From Entamoeba histolytica HM-1:IMSS (taxonomy: Eukaryota; Evosea; Mastigamoebida; Endamoebidae): a DNA stretch of 22,938 nt. The notes under the pieces are model-generated. The model made no database searches. It was not told the DNA's origin and saw only the letters and a list, made by a program, of their open reading frames with translations. The stretch lies in contig NW_001915109.1 in NCBI RefSeq assembly GCF_000208925.1, forward strand, positions 1 through 22,938, given 5' to 3'. Numbering within the stretch: the stretch's first letter is position 1; every line of letters begins with the position of its first letter. Shown piece after piece: positions 10,120-17,263 of the stretch. A program made the translations under genes and the position numbers.

Positions 10120-10213
10120 GGCACGTCATGACCAGACGATAACTGGGAGATTCGAAGCATGGGATTATTTTAGGGTTTCATGTGGTGTCTCTGACGTGCC
10201 ATCTTCGAATCTC
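10120..10213 (-). ncRNA. Candidate double-pseudoknot RNA with HDV-ribozyme-like helix order
   Basis: On the - strand: P1 5' strand GAGATTCGAAG (10213-10203); 2-nt junction AT; P2 5' strand GGCACGTCA (10200-10192); 9 nt; possible P3 CATG/CATG (10182-10179 with 10161-10158); P1 3' strand CTTCGAATCTC (10157-10147); P4 hairpin CCAG/CTGG with a 7-nt loop (10146-10143 with 10135-10132); TCA; P2 3' strand TGACGTGCC (10128-10120). P1 (11 bp) and P2 (9 bp) are perfect and interleaved. The order P1-P2-P3-P1'-P4-P2' and the 2-nt AT between P1 and P2 are as in HDV-like ribozymes. Against it, P1 is longer than the usual 7 bp, P3 is weak and offset from P2, and the junction TCA does not clearly show the usual C-N-R-A core. 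It occupies the 5' end of the SINE-like element, one base inside the target duplication. Confidence 0.5.
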
Positions 10214-10214
10214 T

Positions 10215-10233
10215 AAAAAGAATTTAAAAGAAA
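10215..10233. repeat. Target-site duplication copy 3 (5' flank of the SINE-like element)
   Basis: AAAAAGAATTTAAAAGAAA is an exact 19-bp repeat of 9572-9590. It directly abuts the AGAG that starts the SINE-like element on the - strand. Confidence 0.78.
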
Positions 10234-10456
10234 TAAAGAAAAAGAATTAAAAATGGAATTAGAGAATAAAAAAAAAAAAAAGAAGTGAAAGAAAATACAC
10301 ATTCACAAAAGATAAAACATAAATCATCAATTGGTATAACAAAAACAAAAAAAAAATACTAAGAATTGACAATTAAATAACATTTAATATGGAATTTATG
10401 TTTTTTGTTAAAAGAATAAAACCAGAAATAATGAAAAAAAAAAAAATAAAAAGGAA
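10234..10456. other. AT-rich intergenic gap, no gene seen
   Basis: A-rich sequence with A13 and A12 runs lies between the retroelement block and the 3' end of the next gene. No coding frame or structure stands out. Confidence 0.6.
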
Positions 10457-10878
10457 TTAAAGTAATTTTAATTGAGATGAAGAAAATATTTTTATTTCTC
10501 CTTGACTTAAAGTGTCTATTTGACTTTGAAGATTATTAATTTGATTTTGATCTCCTGATAAAATATATTTATCAAATAAATATGAATTTGAATTTTTAAC
10601 AGTAAGTCTAAGTTCACAAATACTTTTATCTTCTATTTAATGAATATTAAATTCAATTAACTAACAAAGAATAAAATTTAACACAAACTTTTTTCAATAA
10701 ATTCTTTTTTTTTAATTTTGTCAATTTCTATTGCTTTAAAAGGAGGATTTTGGAGAGGAGAAGTTTTATCCTTAAAAATGAGAATACATTTTCTTCCTAA
10801 ATACACTGAACAAATGAATTCTTGATTAAAACAAATAAATTCTTGATTAAAATACATGTCAGAATATTTTTTTAACAT
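10457..10878 (-). CDS. Two-exon gene for a 121-aa protein, function not recognised
   Basis: Exon 1 (10878-10689) starts at ATG and would end in a 66-aa frame if unspliced. At 10688 a perfect GTTTGT donor begins a 56-bp intron that ends in TAG at 10633. Joining A|AA restores the frame into exon 2 (10632-10457), giving ...IEKKDKSICELRLTVKN... and a TAA stop, 366 nt in all. The donor and acceptor match the Entamoeba intron pattern. The protein has no signal peptide or membrane segment. An N-terminal beta-rich part (SVYLGRKCILIFKDK) is followed by a Gln/Asn-rich, probably helical C-terminus. Residues 10-23 are a tandem copy of a 7-residue unit (FNQEFIC twice). An AATGAACT box lies directly upstream. 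I do not recognise the family. Confidence 0.72.
10633..10688 (-). other. Intron, 56 bp (121-aa gene)
   Basis: It starts GTTTGT and ends TAG on the - strand. Its removal joins two open frames that are both otherwise unexplained. Confidence 0.78.
10810..10851 (-). repeat. 21-bp tandem duplication inside exon 1
   Basis: Two adjacent 21-bp units differ at one position and encode FNQEFIC twice. This looks like a recent in-frame duplication by slippage. Confidence 0.75.
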
Positions 10879-10890
10879 TTTATAATTTAA

Positions 10891-10898
10891 AGTTCATT
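10891..10898 (-). promoter_or_regulatory. GAAC element AATGAACT
   Basis: A perfect AATGAACT on the - strand lies 12 bases upstream of the ATG of the 121-aa gene and is followed by TTTAAA. AATGAACT is the established Entamoeba histolytica core promoter GAAC element. Confidence 0.6.
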
Positions 10899-10936
10899 TG
10901 AAACGAAAAGAAAGAGAAAAAGAAAAATGATTTAAT

Positions 10937-12270
10937 TTAATCACTTTTCATATCTTTTATGATTTTATTAATTGCTTGTATTCGTTCTACAAGATTTGGG
11001 TGAGAGTTTTCAATTGTAGAGACAAATGGATCTACAACATATGCTGATAAATTATTCTTTTGTAATTTAATTAAAGCACTTGCTAATTGATGATTACCAT
11101 GTTTAGTAGCATATACATCAGCTTGATATTCAAAATTTCTAGAAATAAAATTAATTCCTAAAGAAACAATTTCCATAAAAGGTTCAAGTAAACTTTGTAA
11201 TAAAATAAATCCAACAACAACAACTTTTTGATCAAATCCAAATTGAGTATAAAGTGCTTCATCTAATAAGAAGAATTCAATAAATTTAAAAATAATAAAG
11301 AATTGAATTGATTGAATTCCTAATAATTTAAATATATGGTAATGTTTACAATGTCCAACTTCATGTAATACAATATCAACTAATTCATCTGAAGAACATG
11401 TTGTTATTAAAGTATCAAATAACACAAGATCTCTTTTTCCAAATAATCCTGAAAAGAATGCATTTCCTTCTTTTGCTTTAGAAGAAGCATCAATAACAGA
11501 AACAGATTTTAATGGGAAATTTACTTCATTTAATTTTGATTCAATTTCATTTTTATATTGATCTTCTTGTAAAGGAGTTTTTTTATAAAACAAAGGAATA
11601 ACAAAAGGAACGAATATTAAAGAAATAATAATATTTAAAGTCATTATTCCAAACCATAAATACAAAGCTAAATTTTGTGTTTCAGAGACGAAATAAAGTA
11701 AAGTTATTATTATTAAATTTAATATTGTTTCTAAAATAAAAGATTTAATAAAGTCTTTAATAAATACAATAAGTGACATATTATTCATTCCATATTTTTC
11801 ACGTATAATAAATGTAGTATATAATTTAAATGGAATTGAAATTATTGTAGAAATAAAATCAAATATTATTATAAATATTATACTCGTTAAAAATTGATTA
11901 TATATCGTTGAAAAATCCCAAATAATTCTTAAAATTGGTGAACATAATACATACATATTTATTATAAATGATATTGTTAATCTTATAAATGATACTTTAC
12001 TTAATTCTAAATGATAATTTTGTGATTTCTCAAATTCTTTTTGTTCAATACTATCACCATATACTTCTTTAACATCTGTTGGTATTTCTTTTATATAATA
12101 TAATTTATGTTGTCTATAATGTTTATATAATTCAAATAATGTAGTTAATATTGTTAACACTATTTTATTATTATTCTTATTATTCTTTATTTTTGTTTTT
12201 TCTCTATTTCTTTTGTAAAAAAAAAAAAGAAGAAAAACAAACCAATAATACTTGTCCAATATGGAAACAT
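10937..12270 (-). CDS. STE24: Ste24-type CAAX prenyl protease, 416 aa, two exons
   Basis: This is an integral-membrane zinc metalloprotease of the M48/Ste24 family, which removes the terminal tripeptide (and in some cases further residues) of prenylated CAAX proteins at the ER. The zinc motif HEVGH is at residues 275-279 and the third ligand Glu at about 353 in SRNFEYQAD. The FEKSQ.Y.L segment near residue 55 and several hydrophobic helices agree with the family. Length is near the usual 420-475. The start is set by splicing: ATG at 12270 begins a 28-nt exon (MFPYWTSII), then a GTTTGT donor at 12242 and TAG acceptor ending at 12160; joining G|TG gives Val10 and the hydrophobic helix IIVLTILTTLF, matching the family N-terminus. 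Without the intron the frame has only a TTG start and a false Lys/Asn-rich N-terminus. Confidence 0.92.
12160..12242 (-). other. Intron, 83 bp (Ste24 gene)
   Basis: It starts GTTTGT and ends AAAATAG on the - strand. It happens to stay open in the downstream frame, which hides it from ORF calling. Confidence 0.85.
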
Positions 12271-12511
12271 GTTTTATTAATATTTGAGTTTTAACCCTTT
12301 TTTTATTTTATTTTTTTTTTTATATAAAAAATAAAAAACAGAAGAAGGAAATGGATTATTAATCTCTCTTGAAGATGAAAGTATTGAAATTAACTCTATT
12401 ATCACTTAATGAATTGCTTTTATTACAAAAAAAATAACCATTAAAATCACATAAATTACTCAAAGAAAGTCATTCATTATTTTTTAAGAAAGTTATTGTC
12501 TCTTTTAGTTA
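12271..12511. promoter_or_regulatory. Divergent intergenic region between Ste24 and the 755-aa gene
   Basis: 241 bases with T and A runs must hold both promoters. An imperfect GAAC-like AATGAATT is seen at about 12409 on the + strand. No gene is visible. Confidence 0.35.
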
Positions 12512-14779
12512 ATGGACCTTCATCATTTTATTCAACAACAACTTCTTCTTTTACAAAAAGAAAATAAAAATTATATTTCTATTCAAAATGATATTATTTC
12601 TTTCTTTCAAGGATTTTCAAATGATCAACAACTTCAAGTATTAGCAGATTATATATTTTATATTATTAATTCTGTTATTACTAAACATTTAACTAAAAGT
12701 TTATTTTATCATAATTTTATTAAATTATGTTCTTCTCTTCTTGTACAAATACCAAATGCTTCAACAATGTTATTTCAATTAATTATACTTCCTAAAACAA
12801 CATTTCAATTTAAAAAACAAATTACTAAATTATTATATTATTTTAATCCATCAGTATTTCCTGAAAATTCACAAAATATTTTAAAAGATTTATTATTTTA
12901 TTCAACATCAACAAAATTACAATGTACAATATTATCTTTATTAATGAAAATGAATATTAAATGTAAAGAATATTATTTATTATTATCAACATCTTCAAAT
13001 AAATTATTACATTTATTAAATCATCAAGAAATAATTGAACAAACATCATTAGAAGTATTATTACATTTATCAATGAATACAATTACTCATGATAATGCAA
13101 TAATAATTTTAAATAATAAATTTATTTCATTTTCATCTGATCAAATTCGTTTATTATTTCATTTTATTATTACTTCTTATAATGATTCTTTTATTCAACC
13201 AATATGTATTGAACTTCTTAAAATGATATCAAATATCCCTGAAACACTCTTTATGAAATTAAATTATTTAATTGATGCTCCTTTAATTTCTCTATTATCT
13301 ACTCTTCTTCTCCATCATATTACTCCTCAACAATTTTGTAATGTTAATAAAATTACAATAACATCAAATCAATTTATACTTCATTGTGCTGCACGTGTAT
13401 TTGAAAATAATCAAACAATACCAATTGAATTAAATGAATTATATATATTAAATCAATTAGAACAATGTAATATGGGATTAATTGATATGATGATTTATTG
13501 TCCACAATTATTATTTAAAACAAGAATTAAAACATCTGAAATATTTGAACAATTATTAAAGAAATCAAGTTATATTTATCATGAATATTCAAATATTGGA
13601 ATAATTGTACAATGTTGTGTTAGATTATTACCAAAAGAATCAATAACTATTATTATAAATTATTTATCAAATGTTAATTTTAATTATCAAATGAGTGAAA
13701 CACTTGGATGGAGTTTTGAATATTCAATTCAATATTTTATTCATCCAAGTTATGTACAATTACCTTTAATGAATGAAACTGAAAAATCAGTAATAATTAT
13801 AAATACTCTTCTTTCTTCTAATCAATTTATTGAACCTTATAAATCTACTTTAGAAGAACAATATATTATTCCTTTATTAGCATCTAGAAATACTGTTGTT
13901 ATTGCATTATTTATTATGTTACATCATTTTATGGATGATTTAATTGAATTACTTCCAATGATTATTGAACAATTTTGGAATGATACAAATCAAATGATTC
14001 ATTCAAGTTTATTAGAAACACTCATTCATTGTATTAATGAATATGGAATAGAAAAGGTTGAATTAAAATTAAAAAATTGTAATTCAATACAACATGGTTC
14101 ATTTCATTATCAATCTGTTGCTTCAAATGAAATTACTGAAATTTTTCAATTTCATTTCGATTTTTATGTTGATTCAATACTTCCTCGTGTACTTAGTGAA
14201 GAACTTCATAAACCTAGATTATCAAAAAGAATTAAATTTATTATTATTAATGGAGTAATTGATATGATGAAAAATGATATTTTACTTGATCCAATTGTAT
14301 TAAGTAAAACAATTATTATAATATGTAAGGATATGCCTGAATATTTAGATAAATTAATAATGTATTGTCATTCACGTGATGAAATTGTTGAAGAAGCATT
14401 ATTATCAGCTCTTCTTCAATTAATTCAATCAAAAGAAATCAGTGAACTTCTTTCAATTATCAAATATTTTATTCAAAGAAAAATTATTAAAGGAAAACGA
14501 ATGTTTATAGGAATTATTGGGGAATTAATCAATGGATATTCAAATACAATTAAACTTATTTTTATGAAATTATTAAATGAAATTACTGAATGGGGATATG
14601 GTTGGGAATTATTTAGAGGAATTGGAAGTGTAATATTAAATAGTATAAAATTTAAAGGAGAACTTGAAAAAGAAAGAATAAAATGGTTATTAAATGAAGA
14701 AGAAACAAGAAAAGAAGATGTAGAAACAATTCCTAAAACACAATTTTCATTATTATATGATTCATTATTTCATTTCTAA
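12512..14779 (+). CDS. 755-aa all-helical (HEAT/ARM-like) protein, function not recognised
   Basis: One uninterrupted exon from ATG. The sequence is almost entirely alternating amphipathic helices rich in Leu and Ile (for example LKDLLFYSTSTKLQCTILSL, SLLSTLLLHHITPQQF, ILLDPIVLSKTIIIICKD), the look of an alpha-solenoid scaffold. There is no signal peptide, and the hydrophobic stretches are not long enough for confident membrane spans. No catalytic motif is visible. A short block HYQSVASNEITEI near residue 530 faintly resembles a conserved block of the DNA-repair solenoid FANCI (HYNSVANE), but the rest does not follow, the protein is much shorter, and I do not assign it. It could equally belong to other divergent solenoids of transport, nuclear pore or transcription complexes. 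It is the only intact + strand gene in the window. Confidence 0.85.
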   Translation: MDLHHFIQQQLLLLQKENKNYISIQNDIISFFQGFSNDQQLQVLADYIFYIINSVITKHLTKSLFYHNFIKLCSSLLVQIPNASTMLFQLIILPKTTFQFKKQITKLLYYFNPSVFPENSQNILKDLLFYSTSTKLQCTILSLLMKMNIKCKEYYLLLSTSSNKLLHLLNHQEIIEQTSLEVLLHLSMNTITHDNAIIILNNKFISFSSDQIRLLFHFIITSYNDSFIQPICIELLKMISNIPETLFMKLNYLIDAPLISLLSTLLLHHITPQQFCNVNKITITSNQFILHCAARVFENNQTIPIELNELYILNQLEQCNMGLIDMMIYCPQLLFKTRIKTSEIFEQLLKKSSYIYHEYSNIGIIVQCCVRLLPKESITIIINYLSNVNFNYQMSETLGWSFEYSIQYFIHPSYVQLPLMNETEKSVIIINTLLSSNQFIEPYKSTLEEQYIIPLLASRNTVVIALFIMLHHFMDDLIELLPMIIEQFWNDTNQMIHSSLLETLIHCINEYGIEKVELKLKNCNSIQHGSFHYQSVASNEITEIFQFHFDFYVDSILPRVLSEELHKPRLSKRIKFIIINGVIDMMKNDILLDPIVLSKTIIIICKDMPEYLDKLIMYCHSRDEIVEEALLSALLQLIQSKEISELLSIIKYFIQRKIIKGKRMFIGIIGELINGYSNTIKLIFMKLLNEITEWGYGWELFRGIGSVILNSIKFKGELEKERIKWLLNEEETRKEDVETIPKTQFSLLYDSLFHF

Positions 14780-14808
14780 CTAAAATAAAAACATGATTGA
14801 ATTATTGT

Positions 14809-15285
14809 TTATAACCCATCCATCCAATCTATAATTCTATCATCTATTATTTCTTCATTTCTTAATTTAATTTTATTTACTGTATGATATAATTTTTTCA
14901 TATAACTTTCAGTGTTTGTTTTTAACCATTGAGTCTTATCTAATCCTTCACTAAAATTATTGGTTTTTATTGCCTTTTTCATTTTATTATTAAATTCTAC
15001 AAAACTTTCTCCTTGAACAAGGCATTTACCATTTTTAAAATACATGATTGTTATATATTCTTGAGCAATATTTAAATGAGAAATAATATATGGATCTTCA
15101 AATGTATACATATGATAAATAGGAATATCTTTTCCATAAATTGAAAATTCATCTTGAGTTACTTCACGACAATTTTTTGGTGTAGTAAATAAAATAAATT
15201 GAGGAATTTGTTTTTTAACTTCTTCCAAATCAGAGTTTTGTTTGAGATGTATTAACCAACAAGAATGAATATTTTGTTGAGACAT
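14809..15285 (-). CDS. Small thioredoxin-fold-like protein, 158 aa
   Basis: The start is taken at the ATG at 15285 (MSQQNIHSCW). The frame is open further upstream, but that part contains the poly-Phe translation of an A17 homopolymer and looks like promoter. Residues about 25-110 resemble the thioredoxin core: a strand QFILFTT, a loop PKNC where CGPC would be, a strand DIPIYHMY, a helix, then ITIMYFKNGKCL, which parallels the thioredoxin IPTLLLFKNGE strand-turn, and a final helix FVEFNNKMKKAI. The CXXC is missing (only one Cys) and the cis-proline position is not Pro, so a redox enzyme is unlikely; a binding or structural role is possible. The C-terminal 50 residues are charged and helical. 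No signal peptide. The fold call is inference from pattern. Confidence 0.68.
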   Translation of the reverse strand: MSQQNIHSCWLIHLKQNSDLEEVKKQIPQFILFTTPKNCREVTQDEFSIYGKDIPIYHMYTFEDPYIISHLNIAQEYITIMYFKNGKCLVQGESFVEFNNKMKKAIKTNNFSEGLDKTQWLKTNTESYMKKLYHTVNKIKLRNEEIIDDRIIDWMDGL

Positions 15286-15451
15286 AAAATTTATTTTATT
15301 TTTATTTTTTTCAACAATTGTATTAAATATTAGTGTCTTTTCAAAACTAAAGATTAAATGATATTTAAAAAAAAAAAAAAAACTGTTCGAAAGAGAAGAT
15401 TCAATGAATAAGAAAATAAGAAAGGAAAGAAAGAAGAACACTGAGTAATTA

Positions 15452-16108
15452 TTATTCATCTTTGTTATCTCCATGTTGATTATTCAAATATGAGTATCTG
15501 AAGAGGTTATCTAAATAACGATAAAGAGTACAAGCAAGAACCATTTGAACAATAGCAAAAATAGAAAATGCAGCTACCACAGCAAATCCAGCAATAGACA
15601 AATTCCAAATAGAATTAAATTCTTGAATACAAGTATGTCCTTGTGAAAATGCTGCAGGATAAGCACATTTTGAAGCATCAGCTGGAAGAGTTTTCCATCC
15701 ACAACAATGGAATCTTAATTCCCAAGTTGCAATAGTTGATGACATAGTTGCTTCTGAAGCAGCAGTTAAACCAAATGTAATCATTCCAAAAACACCTTCT
15801 AATACAAACCATGTTATTAACGATACTATTAATGTCATAAAATAAAGCATCATACTCCATTGTTTTTCTAAAAGAGCACCAACCATTCCTAATGAACCAC
15901 TTAACATACAAATTGCACCAGCAACAATAAGATATACACACGATGCTTTTGTAAAATATAAAGTTAAATCACCATCTTTTCCTTCAGCTGATCTAGCAAA
16001 TGCATTAATATCTTTTGTAAATACAATTGATGCAACGATTAAAAAAAATCCTATTAAAACATAAACAGCTGCTGCTATAGTTGTTGATAGTTCAAGTTTA
16101 CTAACCAT
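15452..16108 (-). CDS. Tetraspanin, 218 aa
   Basis: Four hydrophobic segments at about residues 11-31, 55-80, 85-112 and 170-195 surround a large extracellular loop with the diagnostic CCG (residues 135-137, FHCCGWKT) and two further Cys at 148 and 160 that would complete two disulphides. The short first loop (32-54), the long second loop (113-169) and the cytosolic tails are in the tetraspanin order. Tetraspanins organise membrane microdomains with partner proteins; Entamoeba species have a family of them at plasma membrane and vesicles. Length is typical. The ATG at 16108 is preceded by a 17-bp motif also found before the PP2C start. The 3' end lies about 170 bases from the thioredoxin-like gene on the same strand, each with its own promoter space. 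Confidence 0.93.
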   Translation of the reverse strand: MVSKLELSTTIAAAVYVLIGFFLIVASIVFTKDINAFARSAEGKDGDLTLYFTKASCVYLIVAGAICMLSGSLGMVGALLEKQWSMMLYFMTLIVSLITWFVLEGVFGMITFGLTAASEATMSSTIATWELRFHCCGWKTLPADASKCAYPAAFSQGHTCIQEFNSIWNLSIAGFAVVAAFSIFAIVQMVLACTLYRYLDNLFRYSYLNNQHGDNKDE

Positions 16109-16124
16109 TACTTCTTTTTAAAGT

Positions 16125-16141
16125 TCTCTTTTTAAGTTTCT
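16125..16141 (-). promoter_or_regulatory. 17-bp motif AGAAACTTAAAAAGAGA before the tetraspanin start
   Basis: This is an exact copy of the motif at 4312-4328, here ending 17 bases before the ATG and followed by a second related box AACTTTAAAAAGAAG. Confidence 0.35.
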
Positions 16142-16266
16142 TCAAAAATTATTCATTTTTTTAAGTCTGTTATTATTTTTAAGTTATTTTTAGATTTTTT
16201 TTATTTTATTATTTTTTTTTGTTATATAAAACGTAAATATGAGATAAGTTTTTAATGAATAAAAAG

Positions 16267-17052
16267 TCACAAATGACAAAATTGTCTTAAACCCGTAAAA
16301 TTTGGGTAATCAGTCGGTCGTTCATAATCACTAGAAGCTAATTTAAAACCATACACACGAGGAATATAATGAAATGCATTTTTAGGATGTTCATCAAGTT
16401 GTAATAATAAAAGATGAGCAAAAGTAGTTCCAAAAAATGCACCATCTAATTTTCTTGAAGCGAATTGTTGTGGGACTATATAAATATCATTACAACAAGG
16501 ACAATACAATCTTACAGGTTCCATACCTGGATTATCATATAATCCTAAAGGAAGAAGAGGATATCTCTAAGTAATTAATTCATGAGATTCATTCATTTTT
16601 ATTTTAATAAAAGAGAATTAAACAAACATTACATTTCATACAAGGACAACATCCAAAAGCAGATTGTTCATATTTTCTTAACATTTTTTGTTGTCCAGCT
16701 GAAGTAACAATATATCGAGCATGAATTAAACCATATAATTTTTTTGATTCTTCATCAATTTCTTGTTGGATATCTGGTTTTATTTCTTGTGAATATTCTA
16801 ATTGTAAAATTGTTTCAATTGCAAGTTGAAAATGTGGAACACTATTTTCTAGTCCATATAAATTAAAGTCATTGTCGATAAATGACTCATCTACTTCACA
16901 CATAAATTCATTTTCTCTAAAAATTAATTACTTTTTTATTCTTTCATTTTTGTTTTTAATGAATATAAAACAATTAAAATTTATTCAAACTCCAATGAAC
17001 AAAACCATTTAATCCAAGTCATTTCCCCATTTTCGTCCTCTGATATATTCAT
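16267..17052 (-). CDS. CSNK2B: Casein kinase 2 regulatory (beta) subunit, 216 aa, three exons
   Basis: CK2 beta dimerises through a zinc ribbon and bridges two catalytic alpha subunits. Exon 1 (17052-16991) encodes MNISEDENGEMTWIKWFCSL, exon 2 (16916-16628) begins by completing Glu21 and reads ENEFMCEVDESFIDNDFNL...LYGLIHARYI...FGCCPCMKCN, and exon 3 (16566-16267) reads RYPLLPLGLYDNPG...VRLYCPCCNDIY...DGAFFGTTF...PRVYGFK. The zinc ligands are Cys111, Cys116, Cys139 and Cys142, at the family spacing. The full length of 216 is almost that of animal CK2 beta (215). Introns are 16917-16990 and 16567-16627; both junctions keep frame and restore family blocks. The acidic loop near residues 55-75 is less acidic than in animals. 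Left unspliced, the locus would look like two unrelated fragments. The symbol is by orthology to animals. Confidence 0.95.
16567..16627 (-). other. Intron 2, 61 bp (CK2 beta)
   Basis: It starts GTTTGT and ends TTACTTAG on the - strand. Splicing is in phase 0 between Asn117 and Arg118, in the middle of the zinc ribbon. Confidence 0.92.
16917..16990 (-). other. Intron 1, 74 bp (CK2 beta), variant donor GTTTGA
   Basis: It starts GTTTGA and ends TTTTTAG. The donor differs at one base from the GTTTGT of the other three introns seen here. Splicing GA|A rebuilds Glu21 and links WFCSLE to ENEFMCEVDE, as in the CK2 beta family. Confidence 0.88.
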
Positions 17053-17124
17053 TAATTTACTATTTCAATTAAACATAATGAGTTCTTTTTCTGTCTTTTT
17101 GAAAGGAAAAAGAGAGAAAGAAAG

Positions 17125-17183
17125 AAAAAATAAAAAGAAAAAATAAAAAGAAAAAATAAAAAGAAAAAATAAAAAATAAAAAG
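17125..17183. repeat. 13-bp tandem repeat AAAAAATAAAAAG
   Basis: Three perfect units (17125-17163) are followed by a partial unit and one more full unit. It lies in the gap between the CK2 beta promoter and the next gene and is a simple-sequence repeat likely to vary in length. Confidence 0.85.
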
Positions 17184-17263
17184 AAACAAAAATATTATAT
17201 AAAAAAAAACTTGGACAATTTATTTTATTGCTTTTTACTTAAAAAAAGATTTTATCATGTTAT

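Larger units (their letters stand above)
9591..10214 (-). mobile_element. SINE-like non-autonomous retroelement, about 624 bp
   Basis: The segment is noncoding and noticeably richer in G and C than the surrounding DNA in places. It lies between exact 19-bp direct repeats (9572-9590 and 10215-10233) and carries a T15 homopolymer at its 3' end on the - strand (plus-strand A run 9591-9605). These are the marks of a short element mobilised by a LINE, and its size is close to that of Entamoeba SINEs (about 0.5-0.6 kb). The 3' end (AATTGATTCCTTTTTTTT) resembles the 3' end of the neighbouring LINE (AATTAATTGCTTTTTATT), which fits the shared-tail model but is weak. The centre (about 9955-10060) holds degenerate AATAATCCTTATAATAAT-like repeats. 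Several hairpins are present. Family assignment is inference. Confidence 0.68.

Noticed and set aside
10120..10213. Reading the structure on the + strand as the functional RNA
   Set aside because: The inverted repeats exist on both strands, but the SINE-like element's tail and orientation place its 5' end at 10214 on the - strand, and the HDV-like order appears only there.
12243..12259. TTG start giving a 440-aa Ste24
   Set aside because: Eukaryotic initiation at TTG is not expected, and an ATG exon plus canonical intron gives a better N-terminus.
12512..14779. Calling the 755-aa solenoid a FANCI homologue
   Set aside because: Only about eight residues resemble a FANCI block; length and remaining sequence do not support it.
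15286..15474. N-terminal extension of the thioredoxin-like gene with a hydrophobic poly-Phe segment
   Set aside because: The extension overlaps the tetraspanin 3' end and is mainly an A17 tract read as Phe; the internal ATG at 15285 is the better start.
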